Under the pieces are notes generated by a model. It was not told where the DNA came from. It made no database searches and saw only the letters and a program-made list of their open reading frames with translations. A program made the position numbers and the translations under genes. Below, piece after piece: positions 17,472-24,644 of a stretch of 64,000 bases of DNA; the stretch's first letter is position 1, and each line of letters begins with the position of its first letter. Location of the stretch: positions 2,647,501-2,711,500 of the forward strand of contig NZ_CP109444.1 in assembly GCF_036227225.1 (NCBI RefSeq), read 5' to 3'. This stretch comes from Streptomyces sp. NBC_01478. Lineage in GTDB: Bacteria; Actinomycetota; Actinomycetes; Streptomycetales; Streptomycetaceae.

Positions 17472-18842
17472 TCACAGACGTTCGAAGGAGCGGCGCAGCT
17501 CCCAGTCGGTGACGGCGGCGTCGAAGGCCTCCAGTTCGACGCGTGCCATGTTGCGGTAGTGCGCGACGACCTCGTCGCCGAAGGCGGCCTTGGCGATCGG
17601 GCTGTTCTCCCACAGCTCGGCGGCCTCGCGGAGGTTGGTGGGGACGTGCGCGTAGTCGCCGCTGTAGGCGTTGCCGACGCAGGCCTCCGGCAGCTCCAGC
17701 TTGTGCTCGATGCCGTAGAGCCCGGCCGCGACGAGCCCCGCCACCGCGAGGTGCGGATTGACGTCCCCGCCGGGCAGCCGGTTCTCGAAGCGCATGGAGC
17801 GGCCGTGGCCGACGACCCGCAGCGCGCAGGTGCGGTTGTCGTACCCCCAGGCGACGGCGGTCGGCGCGAACGAGCCCGGCTGGAACCGCTTGTACGAGTT
17901 GATGTTCGGGGCGTAGAGCAGCGAGAAGTCGCGGAGCGCGGCGAGCTGCCCGGCGAGGAAGTACCGCATGACCTCGGACATGCCACCGGGGTCGTCGGCG
18001 GACCCCGCCATGGCGTTGCCGCCCTCGCCGTCGCCGAGCGAGAGGTGGATGTGGCAGGAGTTGCCCTCGCGCTCGTTGTACTTCGCCATGAAGGTGAGCG
18101 AGACGCCCTCCTGGGAGGCGATCTCCTTGGCGCCGGTCTTGTAGACGGCGTGCTGGTCGCAGGTGACGAGGGCGTCGTCGTAGCGGAAGACGATCTCGTG
18201 CTGCCCCGGGTTGCACTCGCCCTTGGCGGACTCGACGGTCAGGCCGGCGACGGTCATGTCGTTGCGGATCCGGCGCAGCAGCGGCTCGATGCGCCCGGTC
18301 CCCAGCACCGAATAGTCGATGTTGTACTGGTTGGCCGGGGTGAGCCCCTTGTAGCCCGCGTCCCAGGCCTGTTCGTACGTGTCCTTGAACACGATGAACT
18401 CCAGCTCCGTACCGACCTGCGCGGTGAAACCGTGCTCGGCGAGGCGCTCCAGTTGGCGGCGCAGGATCTGGCGGGGTGCGGCGACCACCGGCGATCCGTC
18501 GTTCCAGGCGAGGTCGGCGATGAGCATGGCGGTGCCGTCGTTCCAGGGCACACGGCGGAGGGTGGACAGGTCCGGGTGCATGGCGAAGTCGCCGTAACCA
18601 CGTTCCCAGGAGGACATGGCGTAGCCGTCGACCGTGTTCATCTCGGTGTCGACGGCGAGGAGGTAGTTGCAGCCCTCGGTGCCGTGCTGGAGCACGTCGT
18701 CCAGGAAGAACTGGGCGGCGAACCGCTTGCCCTGGAGCCGCCCTTGCATATCGGGGAAGGCCAGGACAACAGTGTCGATCTCACCACCGGCGACGAGGCG
18801 TTGGAGTTCCTCGACGCTCAGTGGGGGTGTGCGGTCTGCCAC
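17472..18842 (-). CDS. glnA4: GlnA4-type gamma-glutamyl-amine ligase (glutamine synthetase-like)
   Basis: ATP-dependent ligase of the glutamine synthetase fold, 456 residues. The catalytic domain holds the GTELEFIVF glutamate/metal motif, the GECNPGQHEIVF segment, the NSCHIHLSL histidine motif and the ENRLPGGDVNPHLAVAG region. It differs from true GlnA and resembles the GS-like enzymes that glutamylate amines. By context (ALDH, SDR, FadR-type regulator, peptidase C26) it is the orthologue of S. coelicolor GlnA4, reported as gamma-glutamylethanolamide synthetase; other amines are possible. The GTG at 18842 has a GAAGGAGG site, so I prefer it to upstream starts. First gene of the glnA4-ALDH-SDR operon. 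Confidence 0.88.
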   Translation of the reverse strand: MADRTPPLSVEELQRLVAGGEIDTVVLAFPDMQGRLQGKRFAAQFFLDDVLQHGTEGCNYLLAVDTEMNTVDGYAMSSWERGYGDFAMHPDLSTLRRVPWNDGTAMLIADLAWNDGSPVVAAPRQILRRQLERLAEHGFTAQVGTELEFIVFKDTYEQAWDAGYKGLTPANQYNIDYSVLGTGRIEPLLRRIRNDMTVAGLTVESAKGECNPGQHEIVFRYDDALVTCDQHAVYKTGAKEIASQEGVSLTFMAKYNEREGNSCHIHLSLGDGEGGNAMAGSADDPGGMSEVMRYFLAGQLAALRDFSLLYAPNINSYKRFQPGSFAPTAVAWGYDNRTCALRVVGHGRSMRFENRLPGGDVNPHLAVAGLVAAGLYGIEHKLELPEACVGNAYSGDYAHVPTNLREAAELWENSPIAKAAFGDEVVAHYRNMARVELEAFDAAVTDWELRRSFERL

Positions 18843-18927
18843 GGGAAAGCCTCCTTCGGCTTCTACGGTCAGCCGGAAGCCATAAGGTATTGCGGAGAAC
18901 CATTGCTTGGGAAGGGGGTGCCGCCAT
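18843..18927. promoter_or_regulatory. glnA4 / FadR-type regulator divergent promoter
   Basis: 85 bp carry both promoters: TAAGGT reads as a plus-strand -10 and TACCTT as a minus-strand -10 over the same bases near 18882-18887. ATTGC occurs twice, 18 bp apart. This is the obvious place for the adjacent regulator to bind. Confidence 0.5.
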
Positions 18928-19662
18928 ATGTCGCTGGATGCGGAGAACGGGCTTGAGGACCGGTTGACCCCGGTACTGCGGCCGGTGCGGGCGGGCAACG
19001 GATTCGAAGAGGCGCTGGAACAGATACTGCAGGTCGTACGGCTGGGTCTGGTGCCCGGGGGCGAGCGGTTGCCGGCCGAGCGGGAGCTGGCCGAGCGGCT
19101 GGGGATCAGTCGGGTGACACTGCGCGAGGTTCTGAAGGTACTGCAGGACCAGGGCCTGGTGGAGTCCCGGCGCGGACGCTACGGCGGGACGTTCGTGCTG
19201 CCGAAGTCGGACGCCGGCGGCGAGGACGAGCTGCGGCGGCGGATCAGCGCGGTCGACATCGAGGACGTGCTGCGGTTCCGGGAGGTGCTGGAGGTCGGCG
19301 CGACGGGCCTGTGCGCGACGCACGGCCTGAGCGCCGACCAGGCGGGCCGCCTGCGCGACGCCCTCGCCCGCACGCACGACGCCCCGCTCGCCGACTACCG
19401 CCGCCTGGACACGCTTCTCCATCTCACCCTGGCCGAGTTGTGCGGTTCACCGACCCTGACCGCGCAGTACGCGGCGGTACGGGCCACGGTGAACGACCTC
19501 CTCGACTGCATCCCGCTCCTCGTCCGCAACCTGGAGCACTCGCAGCGGCAGCACATCGCGCTGGTGGAGGCGGTACTGGACGGGGACGCGGACGGGGCGC
19601 GGGAGATGATGCGGGAGCACTGCGCGGGGACGGCGGCACTGCTGCGGGGCTTCCTCGCGTGA
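18928..19662 (+). CDS. FadR-subfamily GntR transcriptional regulator
   Basis: DNA-binding repressor of 244 residues. The winged helix at about 25-95 has the GntR signature LPAERELAERLGISRVTLRE. The all-helical FCD ligand domain follows, with metal-ligand-type residues in FREVLEVGATG, LLHLTLAELCG and HSQRQHIALVEAVL, and a final MMREHCAGTAALL helix. It is divergent from glnA4 and upstream of the hydrolase gene, so it probably controls both in response to a glutamylated amine or the free amine. In S. coelicolor the regulator next to glnA4 has, as I recall, been linked to ethanolamine/polyamine use. Start: ATG at 18928 behind GGAAGGGGG. Confidence 0.9.
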   Translation: MSLDAENGLEDRLTPVLRPVRAGNGFEEALEQILQVVRLGLVPGGERLPAERELAERLGISRVTLREVLKVLQDQGLVESRRGRYGGTFVLPKSDAGGEDELRRRISAVDIEDVLRFREVLEVGATGLCATHGLSADQAGRLRDALARTHDAPLADYRRLDTLLHLTLAELCGSPTLTAQYAAVRATVNDLLDCIPLLVRNLEHSQRQHIALVEAVLDGDADGAREMMREHCAGTAALLRGFLA

Positions 19663-19725
19663 CGCGTGGGGCTGTTTAATGGTCTCCGTCGAGTCCATTC
19701 GTTTCCCTCACGGTCGGAGGAGTGC

Positions 19726-20415
19726 ATGGCGGGCAGGCCGCTGATCGGCATCAGTACGTACCTGGAGGCCGAAGCGCGTTGGGGCACATGGCAGTTGGAG
19801 GCGGCGCTGCTCCCGGCCGGCTACCCACGCCTCGTCCAGCGCGCGGGCGGCCTCGCCGCGATGCTGCCGCCGGACGCCCCCGAGCACGCCGCGGCGACCG
19901 TCGCCCGCCTCGACGGCCTGGTGATCGCCGGCGGCCCGGACGTCGAGCCGGTCCGCTACGGCGCGGAGCGCGACCCCCGCACCGGCCCGCCCGCGCTCGC
20001 CCGGGACGCCTGGGAACTCGCCCTGATCGAGGCCGCGTTGGCCGCCGGCATCCCCCTGCTGGGCATCTGCCGGGGCATGCAGCTCCTGAACGTCGCCGTG
20101 GGCGGCACCCTCGTCCAGCACATGGACGGCCACGCGGAGACACCGGGCGTCTTCGGCCACCACAAGGTGAAGCCGGTCCCGGGAACCCTGTACGCGTCTG
20201 CGGTACCCGAGGAGACCTCGGTACCCACCTTCCACCACCAGTCCGTGGACCGCCTGGGCACCGGCCTGACGGTATCGGCCTGGGCCGAGGACGGCACCCC
20301 GGAGGCAATCGAACTCCCCTCCGCGAACTGGGTGTTGGGCGTTCAGTGGCATCCGGAGATGGGCGAGGACCTACGGGTGATGCGAGCACTGACGGAGGCG
20401 GCGACGACTCCCTGA
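19726..20415 (+). CDS. Gamma-glutamyl hydrolase, class I glutamine amidotransferase-like (peptidase C26)
   Basis: PuuD-like hydrolase of 229 residues that releases glutamate from gamma-glutamyl compounds. Catalytic Cys115 lies in LLGICRGMQLL and the His209/Glu211 pair in QWHPEMGED; the oxyanion region is IAGGPDVEP. The ATG at 19726 has GGAGGAG five bases upstream. It lies 63 bp after the FadR-type regulator on the same strand. It fits as the last step of the cassette, splitting for example gamma-glutamylglycine into glutamate and glycine. Substrate is inferred from neighbours. Confidence 0.9.
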   Translation: MAGRPLIGISTYLEAEARWGTWQLEAALLPAGYPRLVQRAGGLAAMLPPDAPEHAAATVARLDGLVIAGGPDVEPVRYGAERDPRTGPPALARDAWELALIEAALAAGIPLLGICRGMQLLNVAVGGTLVQHMDGHAETPGVFGHHKVKPVPGTLYASAVPEETSVPTFHHQSVDRLGTGLTVSAWAEDGTPEAIELPSANWVLGVQWHPEMGEDLRVMRALTEAATTP

Positions 20416-20420
20416 GCAGC

Positions 20421-20870
20421 CTCGCCCTCGAACACCGGGCGGGCCGGGGACGGCACGCTTCCCGTCCCACGAGTCGGGCAGCGCCCCGTGAGTGGCTTCG
20501 CCTTCAAACACCGGACGGGGCAGGGACGGCACACCTCTCGCCCCACCGAGTCAACTGCCCCTAAACGGCCTCACCCTCAAACACCAGGCGGCCCGGGGAC
20601 GACACACTTCCCGACCCACCGAGTCGGACACCGCCCCATGAACGGCCTCGCCCTCAAACACCGGACGGGGCAGGGACGGCACGCCTCCCGACCCACCGAG
20701 TCAGGCGCCACCCCCAAACGGCCTCACCCTCAAACACCAGGCGACCCGAGGACCGCACACTTCCCGACCCACCGAGTCGGACACCCCCCAATGAGCGACC
20801 TCACCCTCGAACACCGGACGGACCAGGGACGGCACACTTCCCGTCCCACCGAGTCGGGTGGTGGGTGGGC
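20421..20870. repeat. Tandem array of six ~76-bp intergenic units
   Basis: Fills the gap between the hydrolase gene and the LysR gene. Each unit has a conserved core CCTC(G/A)CCCTC(A/G)AACACC, then a GC-rich middle, then CCCACCGAGTC. The AACACC hexamer lies at 20431, 20507, 20580, 20657, 20733 and 20810, giving periods of 76, 73, 77, 76 and 77 bp. The first and last units form a 7-bp hairpin (GGGACGG with CCGTCCC). Periods are not multiples of three and the frames crossing the array share nothing with known proteins, so I call it non-coding. The unequal spacers and lack of a short exact repeat rule out CRISPR. Confidence 0.88.
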
Positions 20871-20911
20871 ATAGGTCGGGGGTCTGGGGGCGGAGCCCCC
20901 GGGCGGGGTCG

Positions 20912-21835
20912 TTAACCCCGGGTCAGGGACAGGAGCTCTCGGGCCGGGCCCGTCGGGCGGTGGCCTGTTGGCCAGACCGCTCTCAAGTCCCGGGCCAGGG
21001 AGACGCCTTGCACCGGGATGCGGACCAGGCGCCGCATCGACAGTTCCTCGCCGACCGCCAGTTCGCTCAGGACGGCCGGCCCCGCTCCGCTCACCGCCGA
21101 TGCCTTGACCGCCGTAGTGGAGGACAACTCGATCAACGGGCGGGCCAGACCACCCAACGCCGCGTCCAGCACCTGCCTCGTGCCTGAACCCTTCTCCCGG
21201 AGGATCAGCGGCGTCGACGCCAATTCCTCTGCCGGGACCGGGCGTCGACGCCGGGCCCAGGGATGGGTCGGAGCCGTCACGACGATCAGGTGGTCGTGGG
21301 CGATCACCGTGGAGTCGAGGCCGGGCGGAACCGACAGGCCCTCCACGAAGCCCAGGTCCGCCTCGTCGGACAGCAGCCGCTCCACGACCGTCGTCGAGTT
21401 GCCGGCCAGCAACGACACTGCCGTGTCGGGTCGTTGGGAGCGCAGGGCGAGGAGCCAGCCGGGGAGGAGGTACTCCGCGATGGTCATGCTGGCCGCGACG
21501 CGAAGCCGGGAGTCACGGCGATGCCGTAGCGCCTGAGCACCCGCGTCGAAGGCCGCGGCGGCCTCGACGACCCGCCGGGCCCAGTCCGTGACCAGGGCCC
21601 CCGCGTCGGTCAGACGTGACCCGCGGGGTGAGCGGTCGACCAGGGCCACACCCAGTTGCCGTTCCATGGAGCGGATACGGCTGCTGGCCGCCGGCTGGGT
21701 GATCCCCAGTTCGCGGGCCGCCCCGCCCAGACTCCCGAGCCGGGCCACCGCCAGCAACAGCTCCAGCGCGCCCAGCTCCGGCACCCGGTGCGCGATCGAC
21801 CCCTCCCGCTGATCTTCCACCTCGCCGTTGCTCAT
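20912..21835 (-). CDS. LysR-type transcriptional regulator
   Basis: LTTR of 307 residues. The N-terminal winged helix at 19-80 is clear (LLLAVARLGSLGGAARELGI then TQPAASSRIRSMERQLG); the periplasmic-binding-like effector domain spans about 110-300. It is divergent from the TDT transporter with 70 bp between starts, the classic LTTR arrangement, so it most likely activates that gene. An effector cannot be read from sequence. Confidence 0.92.
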   Translation of the reverse strand: MSNGEVEDQREGSIAHRVPELGALELLLAVARLGSLGGAARELGITQPAASSRIRSMERQLGVALVDRSPRGSRLTDAGALVTDWARRVVEAAAAFDAGAQALRHRRDSRLRVAASMTIAEYLLPGWLLALRSQRPDTAVSLLAGNSTTVVERLLSDEADLGFVEGLSVPPGLDSTVIAHDHLIVVTAPTHPWARRRRPVPAEELASTPLILREKGSGTRQVLDAALGGLARPLIELSSTTAVKASAVSGAGPAVLSELAVGEELSMRRLVRIPVQGVSLARDLRAVWPTGHRPTGPARELLSLTRG

Positions 21836-21905
21836 AAATCCAGTTTATGTCCCCATAGACAGATACTCCCTGGTCGCGTGTCTCAGTCGGCGAGACGGTG
21901 GAGAC

Positions 21906-23015
21906 ATGGTCACCGCAGTTCGTCATCTCGGCCCCAACTGGTACGCCTCCGTCATGGGCACCGCCGTCGTCGCCACGGCCGGCGCCGGGCTCCCCGGCCA
22001 CCTCCCCGGACTGCGCACGGCCTGCACCGCCGTCTGGGCCCTCTCCCTGGCGATGCTCCTGACCCTGCTCGCCGCCCGCATCCTGCACTGGACCCACCAC
22101 CGCGACCAGGCCCGCGCCCACCTCCACGACCCCGCGACGGCCCCGTTCTACGGCTGCCTCGCGATGGCCCTGCTGACCGTGGGCGGCGCGACCCTGGTCG
22201 TCGGCCAGGACTGGATCGGGCTGCGGGCGGCGGTCGTCCTCGACGCCGTGCTGTTCGGGACCGGTACGGCCGTCGGGCTCACGGCGGCCGTGGCCGTCCC
22301 GTACCTGATGGCCGTACGACATCACGTGCACCCTTCCCAGGCGACCCCCGTGTGGCTGCTGCCCGTCGTCGCGCCGATGGTGTCCGCCGCGCTCGGCCCG
22401 CTCCTCGTGCCCCATCTGCCGGCCGGGCAGGCCCGCGAGACCCTGCTCCTCGCGTGCTTCGCGATGTTCGGACTGAGCCTGCTCGCCACACTCCTCATGC
22501 TGCCGCTGGTCTTCGCCCGCCTCGTCGCCGGCGGCCCGCTGCCCCTCGCGCTCACCCCGACGCTGTTCCTGGTCCTGGGTCCGCTGGGTCAGTCCACCAC
22601 CGCCGTCGGCAAGTTCGCGGACTTCGCCCCCGGCGTCGTACCGACCGCGTACGCCCAGGGCTTCACCCTCCTCACCGTCCTCTACGGCGTCCCCGTCATG
22701 GGCTTCGCCCTGCTCTGGTTCGGCCTCGCCACCGCGCACGTCGTCCGCGCCCGGCGCCGGGGCATGGGATTCACGATGACCTGGTGGGCGTTCACCTTCC
22801 CGGTCGGCACCTGCGTCACCGGCGCCGAGTCCCTGTCCCGCCACACCGGCCTCGCCGCCTACGACGGGCTCGCGATCCTCCTCTACGGCGTGCTGGTCGC
22901 CGCCTGGGCCACCGCAGCCGTGCACACGGCGCGCGGTCTGGTCAGCGGTGCGCTGCTCGCAGGGCCGCGCCCAGCACCCGTGGCGCTTCGGCCAGTGACG
23001 GCCCGTACCACGTGA
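21906..23015 (+). CDS. TDT-family (TehA/Mae1-type) membrane transporter
   Basis: Integral membrane protein of 369 residues with about ten hydrophobic helices, beginning HLGPNWYASVMGTAVVATAG, a motif typical of the tellurite-resistance/dicarboxylate transporter family. PLGQSTTAVGKF lies in a later helix. Family members export dicarboxylates, sulfite or conduct anions; which applies here is not visible. The ATG at 21906 leaves a 70-bp promoter interval to the LysR gene. The 3' end overlaps the convergent receptor gene by 74 bp. Confidence 0.88.
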   Translation: MVTAVRHLGPNWYASVMGTAVVATAGAGLPGHLPGLRTACTAVWALSLAMLLTLLAARILHWTHHRDQARAHLHDPATAPFYGCLAMALLTVGGATLVVGQDWIGLRAAVVLDAVLFGTGTAVGLTAAVAVPYLMAVRHHVHPSQATPVWLLPVVAPMVSAALGPLLVPHLPAGQARETLLLACFAMFGLSLLATLLMLPLVFARLVAGGPLPLALTPTLFLVLGPLGQSTTAVGKFADFAPGVVPTAYAQGFTLLTVLYGVPVMGFALLWFGLATAHVVRARRRGMGFTMTWWAFTFPVGTCVTGAESLSRHTGLAAYDGLAILLYGVLVAAWATAAVHTARGLVSGALLAGPRPAPVALRPVTARTT

Positions 23016-23661
23016 GATGCCTGCCGCCGACGAGCGCGCACGGCAGCCCCGCGAAGGCCTCCGGGCCGTCCTCGGCCGTGAAGCGGTAGGGCTCGTCCGG
23101 GAGGACCACCAAGTCCGGGGCCACCGCCCGCAGTTCGCCGACCGAGGCGCGCGGATAGCGCTCGGCGTGCGCCGCGTACGCGTTGTCCACGCCCAGCCGG
23201 GACAGCACGTCGCCCGCGAAGGTGTCCCGGCCCAGCACCATCCAGGGCCGCCGCCAGACGGGCACGACGGCGGTCAACCGGTTTTCGGGGGCCGGGAGTT
23301 GTGCCCACGCCCGCTCGGCTTCGTCCAGCCAGCGGGGTCGTGGCGAGGCTCCGCACGCGGCGAGCACCCGGGCCAGTTCGCGGAACGCCTGTGGGACGTC
23401 ACGCACTTCGGTGACCAGGACCTCGACGCCCGCCTCCCGCAGGGCCGTCAGGTCCGGCTCGCGGTTCTCCTCCTCGTTGGCGATCACCAGGTCGGGGGCG
23501 AGGGCGAGGACCGGGTCGAGCTTCGGGTTCTTGGTGCCGCCGACGCGGGTGACGTCGAGGTCCGGCGGATGGCTGCACCAGTCCGTCGCACCGACCAGAA
23601 CTCCCGGCGCCGATACGGCGATCGCCTCCGTGAGCGACGGCACCAGGGAGACCACGCGCAT
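22942..23661 (-). CDS. Helical-backbone metal/cobalamin receptor-like protein, no signal peptide
   Basis: BtuF/FhuD-type class III substrate-binding fold of 239 residues. The N-terminus MRVVSLVPSLTEAIAVSAPG, then VGATDWCSHPPD and APDLVIANEEEN, is the BtuF-like start, but there is no signal peptide or lipobox, so the protein should stay in the cytoplasm. Family role is binding cobalamin or metal chelates; no permease or ATPase is adjacent. It overlaps the regulator stop by one base (TGATG) and the TDT transporter's 3' end by 74 bp in antisense. The cytoplasmic location makes its function uncertain. Confidence 0.82.
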   Translation of the reverse strand: MRVVSLVPSLTEAIAVSAPGVLVGATDWCSHPPDLDVTRVGGTKNPKLDPVLALAPDLVIANEEENREPDLTALREAGVEVLVTEVRDVPQAFRELARVLAACGASPRPRWLDEAERAWAQLPAPENRLTAVVPVWRRPWMVLGRDTFAGDVLSRLGVDNAYAAHAERYPRASVGELRAVAPDLVVLPDEPYRFTAEDGPEAFAGLPCALVGGRHLTWYGPSLAEAPRVLGAALRAAHR

Positions 23662-24227
23662 CAGCGCTGGCGGTCCTGGACCGCCTCGATGTGCTCGGCC
23701 ACCGCGACCACGACCACCCGGGTGTCCGGCACGGTCGCGCGCCAGCGGTGCCGGACGCCTCCGGTGAGGTACATCGTGTCGCCGCGCACGAGGCGGTACG
23801 CCCGCCCCTCCGCCTCGATCTCGACGGCGCCCTCCGCGACGTACATCAACTCGTCGTTGCGGTGCTGGAATTCACGTCCCGCGTCGTGGTCACCGGTGAA
23901 CTCCGAGGCGTGCAGTTGATGATGGCCCCGGACCAGGGAACGCATCCGGGGTGTGCCGACCGACTCGGGTTCCTCCGCGCGTACGACGTCGACGCTGCAC
24001 GCGGGGTCGGCGGCGGCGAGGAGTTCGACGGCCGTGGTGCGCAGGGCGTCGGCCACCTTCTCCAGGGAGCTTCGGCTGGGGCGGGCCCTGTCGTTCTCGA
24101 CCTGGCTCAGGAAGGGCACCGACAGGCCGCTGCGTTCGGCCACGACGGCGAGGGTCAGAGACAGCGCGCGACGGCGTCGCCGTACGGCCGCACCCACCCG
24201 AAGGGGCTGTTCTTTGTGGTCGCCCAT
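23661..24227 (-). CDS. XRE-cupin transcriptional regulator
   Basis: Regulator of 188 residues: an HTH_3 domain at about 10-65 (VGAAVRRRRRALSLTLAVVA, then ERSGLSVPFLSQVEN) fused to a small cupin at about 105-180 (HDAGREFQHRNDELMYVAEG and RGDTMYLTGGVRHRW). Such proteins sense small ligands in the cupin barrel and control catabolic or efflux genes. AAGGAGGG lies upstream of the ATG. It is coupled to the receptor-like gene, so both probably belong to one regulatory unit. Confidence 0.9.
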   Translation of the reverse strand: MGDHKEQPLRVGAAVRRRRRALSLTLAVVAERSGLSVPFLSQVENDRARPSRSSLEKVADALRTTAVELLAAADPACSVDVVRAEEPESVGTPRMRSLVRGHHQLHASEFTGDHDAGREFQHRNDELMYVAEGAVEIEAEGRAYRLVRGDTMYLTGGVRHRWRATVPDTRVVVVAVAEHIEAVQDRQR

Positions 24228-24563
24228 CGCTCCGGCTCCCTCCTTCGCTCGTCGGTCTGAAGCTGCTTCCGGGACTGTCTCTGACTGATTTCCGAGACTG
24301 CCCCTGATGAGTTGTCTGCACCCTACGCATGTTCGGCAAACCGTTTCATGCGCCTGTCACATCCACGTCACACAGCGTGCGATCGGACCTCACAATTCTG
24401 GCCAGTGCGCGAGGGGCCGCCGACCCTCGATCGGTACGAGAGTTCGTCTCTACTCTTCAATGCGTACGCGGCCGCCTGTGTTCCCGCTCAATCCCGGGGC
24501 CTGATTGCGGGGCTTCGTAGCGCTATGTGGTTGGCCGGATCCTTTTCGTACCTGATCGGGGCA
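24228..24563. other. Intergenic region, no gene seen
   Basis: 336 bp upstream of the XRE-cupin gene up to the ABC operon terminator. It is less GC-rich than its neighbours. On the minus strand GAAACG and TAGGGT 16 bp apart (about 24322-24349) could be the regulator's promoter. The short plus-strand frame beginning at 24307 lacks a ribosome site and family resemblance. I see no tRNA or riboswitch. Confidence 0.4.
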
Positions 24564-24619
24564 GAAAAAGGTGGGCCCCGCCGCACGAAGGGGGGAACGT
24601 GCGGCGGAGCCCACCTCTG
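24564..24619 (-). terminator. Strong terminator of the betaine ABC operon
   Basis: Long inverted repeat whose arms start GGTGGGC and end GCCCACC, with a shared CCGCCGCACG/CGTGCGGCGG core and a 9-10-nt loop. On the minus strand it is followed by TTTTT. It lies 25 bp past the permease-receptor stop codon. Confidence 0.9.
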
Positions 24620-24644
24620 GGGCGGCGGCTGCGGGACTGTCAGG

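Noticed and set aside
20421..20870. CRISPR array
   Set aside because: Units are about 76 bp, diverged throughout, with no exact short repeat and no cas genes.
20488..20874. Open frame across the intergenic array giving repetitive His/Arg/Thr-rich peptides
   Set aside because: The repeat period is not a multiple of three, no ribosome site is present, and the frame exists only because the repeats lack stops.
24307..24504. 65-codon frame starting MSCLHPTHVRQTV in the gap before the ABC operon terminator
   Set aside because: No ribosome site, no GC3 bias, no recognised family; could be a leader peptide but nothing supports it.
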